From the NCBI GenBank assembly GCA_945835425.1, contig CAMAJC010000110.1, positions 1-6,695 on the forward strand: DNA of 6,695 bases. The letters run 5' to 3'. The DNA comes from an uncultured Clostridia bacterium. Lineage in GTDB: Bacteria; Bacillota; Clostridia; Oscillospirales; Ruminococcaceae. Below the pieces are notes generated by a model. The model made no database searches. It saw only the letters and a program-made list of their open reading frames with translations, and was not told where the DNA came from. Below, one piece after another: positions 1 to 4,706 of the stretch (position 1 is the stretch's first letter; the number at the start of each line of letters is the position of its first letter). The translations under genes and the position numbers were made by a program.

Positions 1-1
1 A

Positions 2-40
2 ATTATTCATTCTTCATTATTCATTATTCATTCTTCATTA
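2..40. repeat. A/T-rich tandem direct repeat
   Basis: An 18-nt unit, ATTATTCATTCTTCATTA, occurs exactly at 2-19 and again at 23-40, separated by TTC, so the period is 21 nt. The surrounding bases continue the TTCATTA theme. The repeat abuts the window edge, so its true extent is unknown. It lies beyond the secF terminator and shows no coding signal. Low-complexity TTCATT-type arrays of this kind occur between genes in many Clostridia genomes; that comparison is from general knowledge and was not checked. Confidence 0.75.
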
Positions 41-43
41 AAC

Positions 44-78
44 AAAAAAGAGCCTTCCGACTAGGAAAGCTCTTTTTA
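44..78 (-). terminator. Terminator of secD-secF, possibly bidirectional
   Basis: The hairpin pairs 45-53 with 69-77 and 55-58 with 64-67, around a single C/A mismatch and a 5-nt loop. On the minus strand the stem ends in a run of six T (complement of 44-49), a few bases past the secF stop codon, as expected for an intrinsic terminator of the secDF transcript. On the plus strand the hairpin also ends in five T, so it could stop a transcript arriving from the left of the window as well. Confidence 0.85.
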
Positions 79-81
79 TCT

Positions 82-1071
82 TTAGGATTTCTTTCTTCCG
101 CCCCGTGCACGGAACTCTTTCCATGCGACCCAGGAGGGACAGGTAATGCAGATCGAAGAGTAGGTGCCGGAGAGCAGACCCATGATCAGCGGCAGCGTGA
201 AGGTGACGATTGCGTCAACGCCGTTGAGCGCAGCCATAATCAGCACAACCAGCATCGCGCCGATGGTCGTGACGGAGGTATGGATTGTTCGGCTGAGAGA
301 CTGGTTGATCGACAGATTGACCAGCTCGGTGTTGGTGAGTTTGGTGCCGTAGAGCCGTTCATTTTCACGGACGCGGTCATAAATGACGATGGTATCGTTG
401 ACCGAGTAGCCCAGAATAACCAGCATGACCGACATAAAGTTGTCGTCCAACGGCATACGGAACAGGGTAAAGGTTACATATACCATGCACAGGTCGTGGA
501 ACAGCGCCACCAGCGCAAAGATACCGGCCGAGATACCGCCGATCTTTCTGAACCGGAAGCCGACATAAACAACCATGACAATCGCGGCAAAAATAACTGC
601 CACGACACACTTGAGCAGGAAGTCGCCGCCCATCGTCGGGGAAACCGAGTTGACCGAAACAACCTCGATCTTGTTGTCAGGGAAGGCCTCGTCGATGGCC
701 CGGGTCATTTCGTTCTGGTCTTCCACGTCGAGGGCAATCGACTCGGTGAAGTTGACCGTAAAGGTGTCCTGTCCGGTCATCAGGTCTTTGGAGCCGGAGA
801 CTTTGACGTCGTGCCCGGTTACATCCTCGACGACCTTTTCAAAATCATTCTCATCGATCACACCTGTATAAGAGTAATTGGCGATTGTACCGCCGGTGAA
901 CTTAATGTCGATCTTTACGCCGAAGATGACCGAAACCAGAACCGCCAGCAGAATCAGTGCGGCAGAGATCGTCCAGTAGAGCTTCCGGTGCCCGACAAAG
1001 TCGATGGCAGGGCGTTTTAAACCGGGAGCGGTCGGGACGAGCTTTTCCATTTTCTCGCGATCATAACTCAT
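82..1071 (-). CDS. secF: Protein translocase subunit SecF
   Basis: SecF pairs with SecD in the cytoplasmic membrane and uses the ion gradient to help complete export of proteins pushed through SecYEG by SecA. The 329-residue product has the family layout. A first membrane span lies at about 31-52, followed by an extracytoplasmic P1-type domain (about 53-150) starting with the conserved FTGGT (58-62). Five more spans lie at about 151-173, 177-200, 208-230, 263-285 and 287-310. Family signatures include ALFHD (189-193), GYSVNDT (221-227), YDRVREN (231-237) and the NQSLSRTIHTSVTT stretch (256-269). The ATG is fixed by GGAGG (complement of 1081-1085) 9 nt upstream, inside the end of secD. The start overlaps the secD stop as ATGA, which suggests translational coupling. 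Length and residues look intact, and secD and secF are separate genes, not the fused form of Bacillus subtilis. Confidence 0.97.
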   Translation of the reverse strand: MSYDREKMEKLVPTAPGLKRPAIDFVGHRKLYWTISAALILLAVLVSVIFGVKIDIKFTGGTIANYSYTGVIDENDFEKVVEDVTGHDVKVSGSKDLMTGQDTFTVNFTESIALDVEDQNEMTRAIDEAFPDNKIEVVSVNSVSPTMGGDFLLKCVVAVIFAAIVMVVYVGFRFRKIGGISAGIFALVALFHDLCMVYVTFTLFRMPLDDNFMSVMLVILGYSVNDTIVIYDRVRENERLYGTKLTNTELVNLSINQSLSRTIHTSVTTIGAMLVVLIMAALNGVDAIVTFTLPLIMGLLSGTYSSICITCPSWVAWKEFRARGGRKKS

Positions 1072-2465
1072 TTCTTCACACCTCCATACAGATACGGCTT
1101 GCGCAGTCCTTTAAACCGCGACAGCGACTGCAGCATCAGGCGGGAAGCAAAGATGCCGAAGACAAAGTTCAAAATACAGCCGACCAGCAGCGTATAACCG
1201 AAGGAATAGATCGTACCTGCGGTAGATGCGCCAAACATAAAGAAGATCGGGCGCAGCAGCTTTGCAAAGAGCGAATCGGTCGGGCCGAATGCGCCCATCA
1301 GAATGAATGCGATGATAACGGTGGTCAGGTTGCCGTCGAAGATCGCAGCGAACGCACGGCTGTAGCCGATGGAGATCGCGCCGTCGATCGACTTGCCCGA
1401 GCAGATTTCCTCTTTGATACGGGTAAAGGTGATAACGTTGGCGTCGACGCCCATGCCGACCGCCAGGATAACGCCTGCGATACCGGGCAGGGTCAGGGTG
1501 AAAGAGGACATGAACCCGAAGAAGCCGGAGATCGCCGCGATAGACACCGCGACCTGGCCCATCAGGGCAAAAATCGCCACAACGCCCGGCAGACGGAAGA
1601 AGATAACCATATAGATGCAGATCAGCACGAATGCAATCGCACCGGCCATAATCATGACGTCTCTCGCGCCGAGGCCGAGGGTCGGGTTGATGGTCGAATA
1701 GTTCTCTGCGAGCAGCTTAAAGGGCAGTGCGCCCGAGTTGATCTTATTGGCCAGCGAGGTGGCTTCCTCGGCGGTGAAGTTGCCGGTGATCTGGCACTTA
1801 CCGTCGGTGATGGGCGTATTTACGGTCGGATAGGAGAACATCGTCTCGTCCATCCAGATCGAGATGGTGCCCTGCGTCGCAGAAAGACGGGTCGTCGCCT
1901 CAGCAAAAGCCTGTTTGCCGGAATCGTTCAGTTCCAGCGATACGCCGTACTCGTTATCCTCCTGGTTATAATAAGGATAAGCTTCCTTAACGTCCTCGCC
2001 GTCGAGGATGATATTCTCAGCAGTAACGCCGGCCGGTGCGCCGGTCTCGTCCGTCTCATGGCCTTCGCGGAAGGTCAGGACGGCGGTGTCGCCCAGTTCT
2101 TCAATGGCAGCCTGCGGGTCAAAGTCGGTCTCGCCCTCTTTCCAGGGGAAACGGACGATGATGCGGTCTTTATTGTAGTCAACATAGACCTCGCTGTCGG
2201 TGATGTTTAAGGATACCAGACGGGAGTTGATAACCTCCTTCGCAGCGTCCATCTGCGAATCGGTCGCGTCCACGCCTTCCGGCGGTGTAAAGGTTACGTC
2301 TACGCCGCCTCTGATGTCAATGCCCCAGCGAATATCGTTGCCGCCCTTAATATAAATCGTTTCATTGTCACCGTAGGTCGTTTTAAAGCCCAGAAGGGAC
2401 AGAAGCGTCAGAGCAACAATGAGAATTGACACGATAAAGAAGACGGGCTTTGGCACTCGTTTCAT
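1068..2465 (-). CDS. secD: Protein translocase subunit SecD
   Basis: SecD is the larger partner of SecF in the proton- or sodium-driven Sec accessory complex. The 465-residue protein has a first membrane span at about 8-27 and the conserved WGIDIRGGVDVTF (47-59). A compact extracytoplasmic P1 region follows to about 265, with the PTLGLGARD entry to span 2 (261-269). Five further spans lie at about 267-290, 293-318, 323-345, 372-392 and 418-442. The key span-4 motif GMGVDANVITFTRIKEE (337-353) is present, including Asp341, which corresponds to the Asp implicated in ion transport in characterised SecD proteins. The protein is shorter than E. coli SecD, mainly in P1. The stretch joining spans 5 and 6 (393-417) looks longer than the usual tight GTGP turn. 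The ATG has GGAGGA (complement of 2474-2479) 8 nt upstream. No yajC lies directly upstream. Confidence 0.97.
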   Translation of the reverse strand: MKRVPKPVFFIVSILIVALTLLSLLGFKTTYGDNETIYIKGGNDIRWGIDIRGGVDVTFTPPEGVDATDSQMDAAKEVINSRLVSLNITDSEVYVDYNKDRIIVRFPWKEGETDFDPQAAIEELGDTAVLTFREGHETDETGAPAGVTAENIILDGEDVKEAYPYYNQEDNEYGVSLELNDSGKQAFAEATTRLSATQGTISIWMDETMFSYPTVNTPITDGKCQITGNFTAEEATSLANKINSGALPFKLLAENYSTINPTLGLGARDVMIMAGAIAFVLICIYMVIFFRLPGVVAIFALMGQVAVSIAAISGFFGFMSSFTLTLPGIAGVILAVGMGVDANVITFTRIKEEICSGKSIDGAISIGYSRAFAAIFDGNLTTVIIAFILMGAFGPTDSLFAKLLRPIFFMFGASTAGTIYSFGYTLLVGCILNFVFGIFASRLMLQSLSRFKGLRKPYLYGGVKK

Positions 2466-2584
2466 GAAGCAATTCCTCCAATGTTGTATTGTTGCCGCCG
2501 TCTCCGCGCAACTCCGGAAGGCTCCTGCCTGTCCGCGTGCAAATCCTCTGCCATCCGGCAGAGATTTTGCAGCCAGTTATCCAT
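2462..2584 (-). other. Possible 40-codon leader ORF before secD
   Basis: On the minus strand an ATG at 2584-2582 opens a 40-codon frame (starting MDNWLQNLCRMAEDL, ending NIGGIAS). Its TGA overlaps the secD ATG by two bases (ATGA). The secD Shine-Dalgarno is read as its Gly-Gly codons 36-37. It lies wholly within the predicted secD leader RNA. There is no Shine-Dalgarno in front of its ATG, and it has no hydrophobic export segment like those of known secretion-monitoring arrest peptides (SecM, VemP, MifM). An open frame of this length could arise by chance, so I record it as a candidate, not a called gene. Confidence 0.2.
2539..2570 (-). promoter_or_regulatory. Long hairpin in the secD leader RNA
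   Basis: Bases 2546-2552 (CTCTGCC) pair perfectly with 2557-2563 (GGCAGAG) around a 4-nt loop. The stem continues through AAAT/ATTT and GC/GC with one bulged base on each side, giving about 13 base pairs. It sits near the middle of the ~140-nt leader on the minus strand. No T run follows it in that direction, so it is not an intrinsic terminator. Its role is unknown. Confidence 0.5.
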
Positions 2585-2611
2585 CGCAGAAAACGGCACT
2601 ATGTAAGCTAT

Positions 2612-2640
2612 ATTATACGGTAAACCACTCAAAAAGTCAA
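2612..2640 (-). promoter_or_regulatory. Sigma-A-type promoter of secD-secF
   Basis: On the minus strand, TTGACT (complement of 2635-2640) is followed after exactly 17 nt by a perfect TATAAT (complement of 2612-2617). Transcription would begin near 2605, leaving a leader of about 140 nt before the secD ATG. No other promoter was noticed between secD and secF, so both genes probably share this one. Confidence 0.85.
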
Positions 2641-2698
2641 GGTTTCCTGCCGCTTTTCATCCCAAAACCTGAAAACATTCCGTGAATTAGCCCTTTTA

Positions 2699-2974
2699 AG
2701 AGTGGAGTGTGGAGAGTGGAGAGTGAAGTTATGGTGTGCCGCGGGTCGCGGCACGATTGAATGGCGCCGTCCCCGAAAGGAAAATGACTTGTAACTGATA
2801 ACTCGTCCTCGCACGTTTTTAGTGTTTAGTTAATAAATCTAACGGTTATCCTGTCGTTCGAGCGTAGAACTGCGCCGGACCTTTGCTTTCTGTCCTGCGT
2901 GCACACAGCTATTTAATCATGGCGCGAACCGCGCCATACAATCACTCCACTCTTCACTCTCCACACTCCACTCT
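2699..2974. repeat. MITE-like element bounded by inverted 56-nt hairpin repeats
   Basis: Two 56-nt units face each other at 2699-2754 (forward) and 2919-2974 (reverse). Without gaps they match at 47 of 56 positions, and the outer 20 nt (AGAGTGGAGTGTGGAGAGTG) are identical. Each unit ends inward in a perfect 8-bp hairpin with a 3-nt loop: 2736-2743 with 2747-2754, and 2919-2926 with 2930-2937. Two of the differences between the units are paired changes that keep the stem intact. The 164 nt between the units contain no recognisable gene; a short GTAACTGATAACT motif lies near 2791. No target-site duplication is evident. It may be a non-autonomous mobile element or a pair of REP-like units. The right unit ends 10 nt before the -35 box of the queT promoter. 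Confidence 0.6.
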
Positions 2975-2984
2975 CAATCGGCGC

Positions 2985-3013
2985 TTGCCAAAACAGGGTT
3001 GCTGTGCTACAAT
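2985..3013 (+). promoter_or_regulatory. Extended -10 promoter of queT
   Basis: TTGCCA (2985-2990) and TACAAT (3008-3013) are separated by 17 nt. A TGC directly before the -10 hexamer makes it an extended -10 promoter. The start would be near 3020, giving a leader of about 140 nt before the queT ATG. This fits a transcript carrying a regulatory RNA. Confidence 0.75.
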
Positions 3014-3032
3014 AGGTTTGCATCAGATTTTT

Positions 3033-3145
3033 CACCGCGCTTTACCCGTGCCCGGCGCGGCGGAGTGCTGACGGCAGGCAGCCATGCATAACGGCCAGTC
3101 AGAGGCCAAAGCCTAAGGAGCTGCCCATTATTTTGTTGCACGGAG
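3033..3145 (+). promoter_or_regulatory. Structured queT leader, candidate preQ1 riboswitch
   Basis: Three elements fit a hairpin-type pseudoknot. First, CCGCGC (3035-3040) pairs with GCGCGG (3055-3060) around a 14-nt loop. Second, loop bases CCGTGC (3046-3051) are the exact complement of GCACGG (3138-3143), just ahead of the queT ribosome binding site. Third, an inserted helix pairs GGCAGC (3077-3082) with GCTGCC (3120-3125). Inside it are two mutually exclusive small hairpins (GGCC/GGCC at 3093-3107, AGGC/GCCT at 3103-3114) and an AAGGAG at 3115-3120. preQ1-II and preQ1-III riboswitches use a hairpin-plus-pseudoknot plan with an inserted helix, and preQ1-III is associated with queT genes in Ruminococcaceae (established knowledge, from memory). 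I could not match a consensus base by base, so class and ligand are inference. Confidence 0.45.
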
Positions 3146-3159
3146 AAATTGAGGTTATA

Positions 3160-3744
3160 ATGAGAGAAACGAACGTAACAAAGCTTGTGAAAATTGCCCT
3201 GATCGGCGCGGTATATACGGCCCTGACGCTGGCTGTAGCTCCTTTCAGCTTCGGCGCAGTCCAGTTCCGTGTCAGCGAGGCCCTGACCCTGCTGCCGCTG
3301 TTCTCGCCTCTGGGAATCTGGGGCGTCACCTTCGGGTGCCTGATCAGCAACCTGCTGGGCTTCCTGATGGGCACCAACCCCATCGGCCTGATCGACTCGG
3401 TCTGCGGCACCGGCGCGACCCTTCTGGCGGCGCTCGTCACCTACTGGATCGGACGGCGGCCCATGACGGCAGTCCGGGACGACAAAAAGCGGCGGCTCAT
3501 AAAAGCCCTCCTCGCGCCCATCCCGGTGGTCATTGCCAACGGTGTGATCGTCGGGCTGGAGCTGACGGTCGTCTTCGGCGGCAACCCCGGCGACACCTTC
3601 GGCGCGCTCTTTGCCTTCAACGGCATCTCGGTGGCGGCCGGTGAGATCGGCGTCTGCTATACCCTGGGGATGCTGCTGACCTTCGCCCTTTACCGCGGCG
3701 ACTTATATAAAAAGCTGTTCCCCGGCGCGAAGCTCGCGGCCTGA
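3160..3744 (+). CDS. queT: QueT-family queuosine precursor transporter (ECF S component)
   Basis: This is a 194-residue integral membrane protein of the QueT family, the substrate-binding (S) subunit of an energy-coupling-factor importer thought to bring in queuosine precursors such as preQ1. It would share an EcfA/EcfA'/EcfT energising module encoded elsewhere. Recognition rests on the near-invariant GAVQFRVSEALTLLP (32-46), GCLISNLLGFLMGTNPIGL (59-77) and the C-terminal block with GEIGVCYTLGMLL (161-173). Hydrophobic spans lie at about 10-29, 43-57, 58-76, 80-98, 118-139 and 157-177, with a basic cytoplasmic stretch at 99-115 (GRR...DDKKRR). The ATG at 3160 has GAGG 5 nt upstream, and the conserved N terminus (TKLVKIALIGAVYTAL) begins just after it. 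An in-frame TTG at 3133 would add nine residues but is poorly placed relative to AAGGAG (3115-3120). The gene is a single transcription unit with its own promoter and terminator. Confidence 0.9.
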   Translation: MRETNVTKLVKIALIGAVYTALTLAVAPFSFGAVQFRVSEALTLLPLFSPLGIWGVTFGCLISNLLGFLMGTNPIGLIDSVCGTGATLLAALVTYWIGRRPMTAVRDDKKRRLIKALLAPIPVVIANGVIVGLELTVVFGGNPGDTFGALFAFNGISVAAGEIGVCYTLGMLLTFALYRGDLYKKLFPGAKLAA

Positions 3745-3755
3745 CAGTATATACA

Positions 3756-3800
3756 GCCCTTCCGTTCTGACCGGGAGGGCGTTTTTTGTTTATTTTATTT
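3756..3800 (+). terminator. Terminator of queT
   Basis: A 9-bp stem (3756-3764 with 3772-3780, one G-T wobble) with a 7-nt loop is followed by a T-rich tract from 3782 (TTTTTTGTTTATTTTATTT). It starts 11 nt after the queT stop codon. This is a classic intrinsic terminator, separating queT from the small gene downstream. Confidence 0.92.
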
Positions 3801-3853
3801 ACCCTCTGCGGGTCGGAAATTCCCTTCATTCATCGAAAAATTACACTCCGCCC

Positions 3854-3882
3854 TTATAAACTTCACACAGGACGGGTATAAT
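3854..3882 (+). promoter_or_regulatory. Promoter of the small membrane protein gene
   Basis: A perfect TATAAT lies at 3877-3882. The best-placed -35, TTATAA at 3854-3859 with 17-nt spacing, matches the consensus at only three of six bases, so it may need an activator or simply be modest. The start would be near 3889, leaving a leader of about 38 nt. Confidence 0.55.
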
Positions 3883-3926
3883 GAGAATAGAAAACCGTTC
3901 ATCTACCCCCGAAAGGAGTTTTTGTT

Positions 3927-4079
3927 ATGAAAAAATGTGCCGCTGTCCTCTCGATTATCGCCGGTGTCCTCACGATCGCCGCTGGGATTGTCATCCTCTG
4001 CGCCCGGAAAAAACACCACAGCTTTTATTATTCCGCCCACCTCCCTGACCTTGAGGATGCCCTGCCGTTTATGAAATGA
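3927..4079 (+). CDS. 50-residue single-span membrane protein, unknown function
   Basis: I do not recognise this protein. It starts MKKCAAVLSIIAGV, has one strongly hydrophobic segment at about residues 5-25, then a basic cluster (RKKHH, 27-31), an aromatic patch (SFYYS) and an acidic end (DLEDALPFMK). The span followed by a positive cluster suggests the N terminus faces out and the tail lies in the cytoplasm. The Cys at 25 is preceded by Leu-Val-type residues, not a lipobox. Translation signals are strong: AAAGGAG at 3912-3918, 8 nt before the ATG, behind a TATAAT promoter. C/G-ending codons resemble those of its neighbours. It is flanked by the queT terminator and by the inverted repeat at 4125-4246, so it appears to be expressed alone. 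I found no convincing terminator of its own unless the repeat serves as one. Confidence 0.65.
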   Translation: MKKCAAVLSIIAGVLTIAAGIVILCARKKHHSFYYSAHLPDLEDALPFMK

Positions 4080-4124
4080 TAAATAGCAGGCAGCCGGAAA
4101 CAGAGATTTCTGATTTTCAATTGT

Positions 4125-4246
4125 TGTAGCGGCGACCTGCGGTCGCCACCGATACAGGAAAACAGAATTTCCTTGCTAAAAAACGTGTTCTTTGCATAAT
4201 CAGGCAGTTTGCAGAAATCTGGTGGCGACCGCAGGTCGCCGCTACA
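4125..4246. repeat. Perfect 26-bp inverted repeat, REPIN-like element
   Basis: The arm at 4125-4150 is the exact reverse complement of 4221-4246, and the arms are 70 nt apart. Each arm is also a hairpin in itself: GGCGACC (4131-4137) pairs with GGTCGCC (4141-4147) around TGC, with the mirror image in the other arm. The outer ends read TGTAGC and GCTACA. Between the arms there is no gene, only a small AGGAAA/TTTCCT hairpin (4156-4161 with 4168-4173). No target-site duplication is visible. Two inverted palindromic units are the defining layout of REPINs and of some short MITEs. The element lies between the small membrane protein gene and the metG promoter. In RNA the long stem could also help end the upstream transcript. 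Confidence 0.75.
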
Positions 4247-4289
4247 TTCGATAAACCCTGCTGTTCTCAGAAGGAAAGACAGAAAAAAC

Positions 4290-4318
4290 TTGACAAAATT
4301 TTGGTACCGTGTTATAGT
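4290..4318 (+). promoter_or_regulatory. Sigma-A-type promoter of metG
   Basis: A perfect TTGACA (4290-4295) and TATAGT (4313-4318) are separated by 17 nt. Transcription would begin near 4325, directly ahead of the T-box leader, giving a leader of about 380 nt before metG. Confidence 0.9.
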
Positions 4319-4335
4319 GTTGGTGTATAAGGAAA

Positions 4336-4603
4336 ACAGTACGGCAGAATGAGTACCGCTGAGGCCGGAGCAAAGAGAGTGCGCGGGTGGTGAAAGCGCA
4401 TGAAGGGCGCTGCGGGAAGATGGTTCTGTCAGGAGGAAACTCCGCTGGTCTGTCCGAGCGTGCGCAAGGGCGGAACGGGTCGCCCGTTACAGCGAAAGGG
4501 TGTCGCAGCTGCCGCACCTGGCAAGGCCGTATCCGCGAGGGTATGGTGAAATGAAGTGGTAACACGGGAATCTCCTCGTCTTCAGTCGAAGACGGGGTTT
4601 TTT
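4336..4603 (+). promoter_or_regulatory. T-box riboswitch, methionine specifier (AUG)
   Basis: This leader reads the charging state of tRNA-Met. The base of stem I pairs 4343-4349 (GGCAGAA) with 4424-4430 (TTCTGTC). Above it the specifier loop has AGTA (4352-4355) on one side and GAAG plus ATG (4420-4422) followed by a purine on the other, closed by CCGC/GCGG (4356-4359 with 4412-4415). The distal part holds AGAGAG (4374-4379) and a hairpin TGCGC/GCGCA (4380-4384 with 4396-4400) with a GGGTGGTGAAA loop. In the antiterminator, GAAG (4553-4556) pairs with CTTC (4580-4583) and ACGGG (4564-4568) with CTCGT (4575-4579, one wobble). These leave a 7-nt bulge TGGTAAC (4557-4563) whose TGGT complements the ACCA end of tRNA-Met. 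The family bulge is usually TGGNACC. Specifier and downstream gene agree. Confidence 0.93.
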
Positions 4604-4610
4604 GTTTATT
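4574..4610 (+). terminator. T-box terminator hairpin of metG
   Basis: A 10-bp stem (4574-4583 with 4588-4597, one T-G wobble) with an AGTC loop is followed by six T at 4598-4603 and more T-rich sequence. Its 5' arm is shared with the antiterminator (4575-4583), so the two folds exclude each other. This is the expected switch: charged tRNA-Met leads to termination, uncharged tRNA-Met to read-through. Confidence 0.93.
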
Positions 4611-4612
4611 TT

Positions 4613-4642
4613 CTTTCCTTTATATATGCATATAGAGGAAAG
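4613..4642 (+). other. Hairpin in the read-through leader of metG
   Basis: CTTTCCTT (4613-4620) pairs with GAGGAAAG (4635-4642, one wobble), and the stem continues into the 12-nt palindrome TATATGCATATA (4623-4634), with two unpaired bases on the 5' side. It starts about ten bases after the T-box terminator T run, so it forms only in read-through RNA. It hides a GAGGAAAG that would otherwise act as a Shine-Dalgarno for a 10-codon ORF (4648-4680, ending in TAA). A role in mRNA stability or initiation is possible but not shown. Confidence 0.4.
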
Positions 4643-4706
4643 TGTTGATGGGTACCGCAGGCAGCTGCATAAAAAAATAAATCAACCGAAAGGACGGCAG
4701 ATAAAC

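Noticed and set aside
280..1020. Plus-strand open frame of 246 codons antisense to secF
   Set aside because: Shadow of secF with biased hydrophilic composition and no start signals.
957..2210. Plus-strand open frame of 417 codons antisense to secD/secF
   Set aside because: The translation is rich in R, D, Q and H, as expected for the antisense of a hydrophobic membrane protein gene. There is no promoter or ribosome binding site, and secD/secF account for the sequence.
2755..2918. Possible RNA gene or gene remnant between the two 56-nt repeat units
   Set aside because: I looked for tRNA-like arms, a coding frame with a ribosome binding site, and terminators, and found none I could support.
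2629..3071. Two short frames (minus 2629-2814, plus 2883-3071) sharing the peptide TLHSPHSTL
   Set aside because: The shared peptide is just the translation of the inverted 56-nt repeat units. Neither frame has a ribosome binding site, and both run across promoters.
3133..3159. Upstream TTG start for queT
   Set aside because: AAGGAG at 3115-3120 is 12 nt away and seems to belong to the leader structure. ATG 3160 has GAGG at 5 nt and fits the family N terminus.
4101..4220. 9-nt complementarity AGATTTCTG (4104-4112) and CAGAAATCT (4212-4220) as extra arms of the 4125-4246 repeat
   Set aside because: One copy lies outside the left arm and the other inside the right arm, so they cannot extend the same stem. 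Probably coincidental in A/T-rich sequence.
4242..4565. Minus-strand frame of 107 codons
   Set aside because: It runs antisense through the metG promoter and T-box RNA, whose structure explains the sequence.
4602..4706. Longer metG start (TTG 4602 or ATG 4626)
   Set aside because: These begin inside or just after the terminator T run, have no Shine-Dalgarno, and would add residues before the conserved N terminus that starts at 4707.
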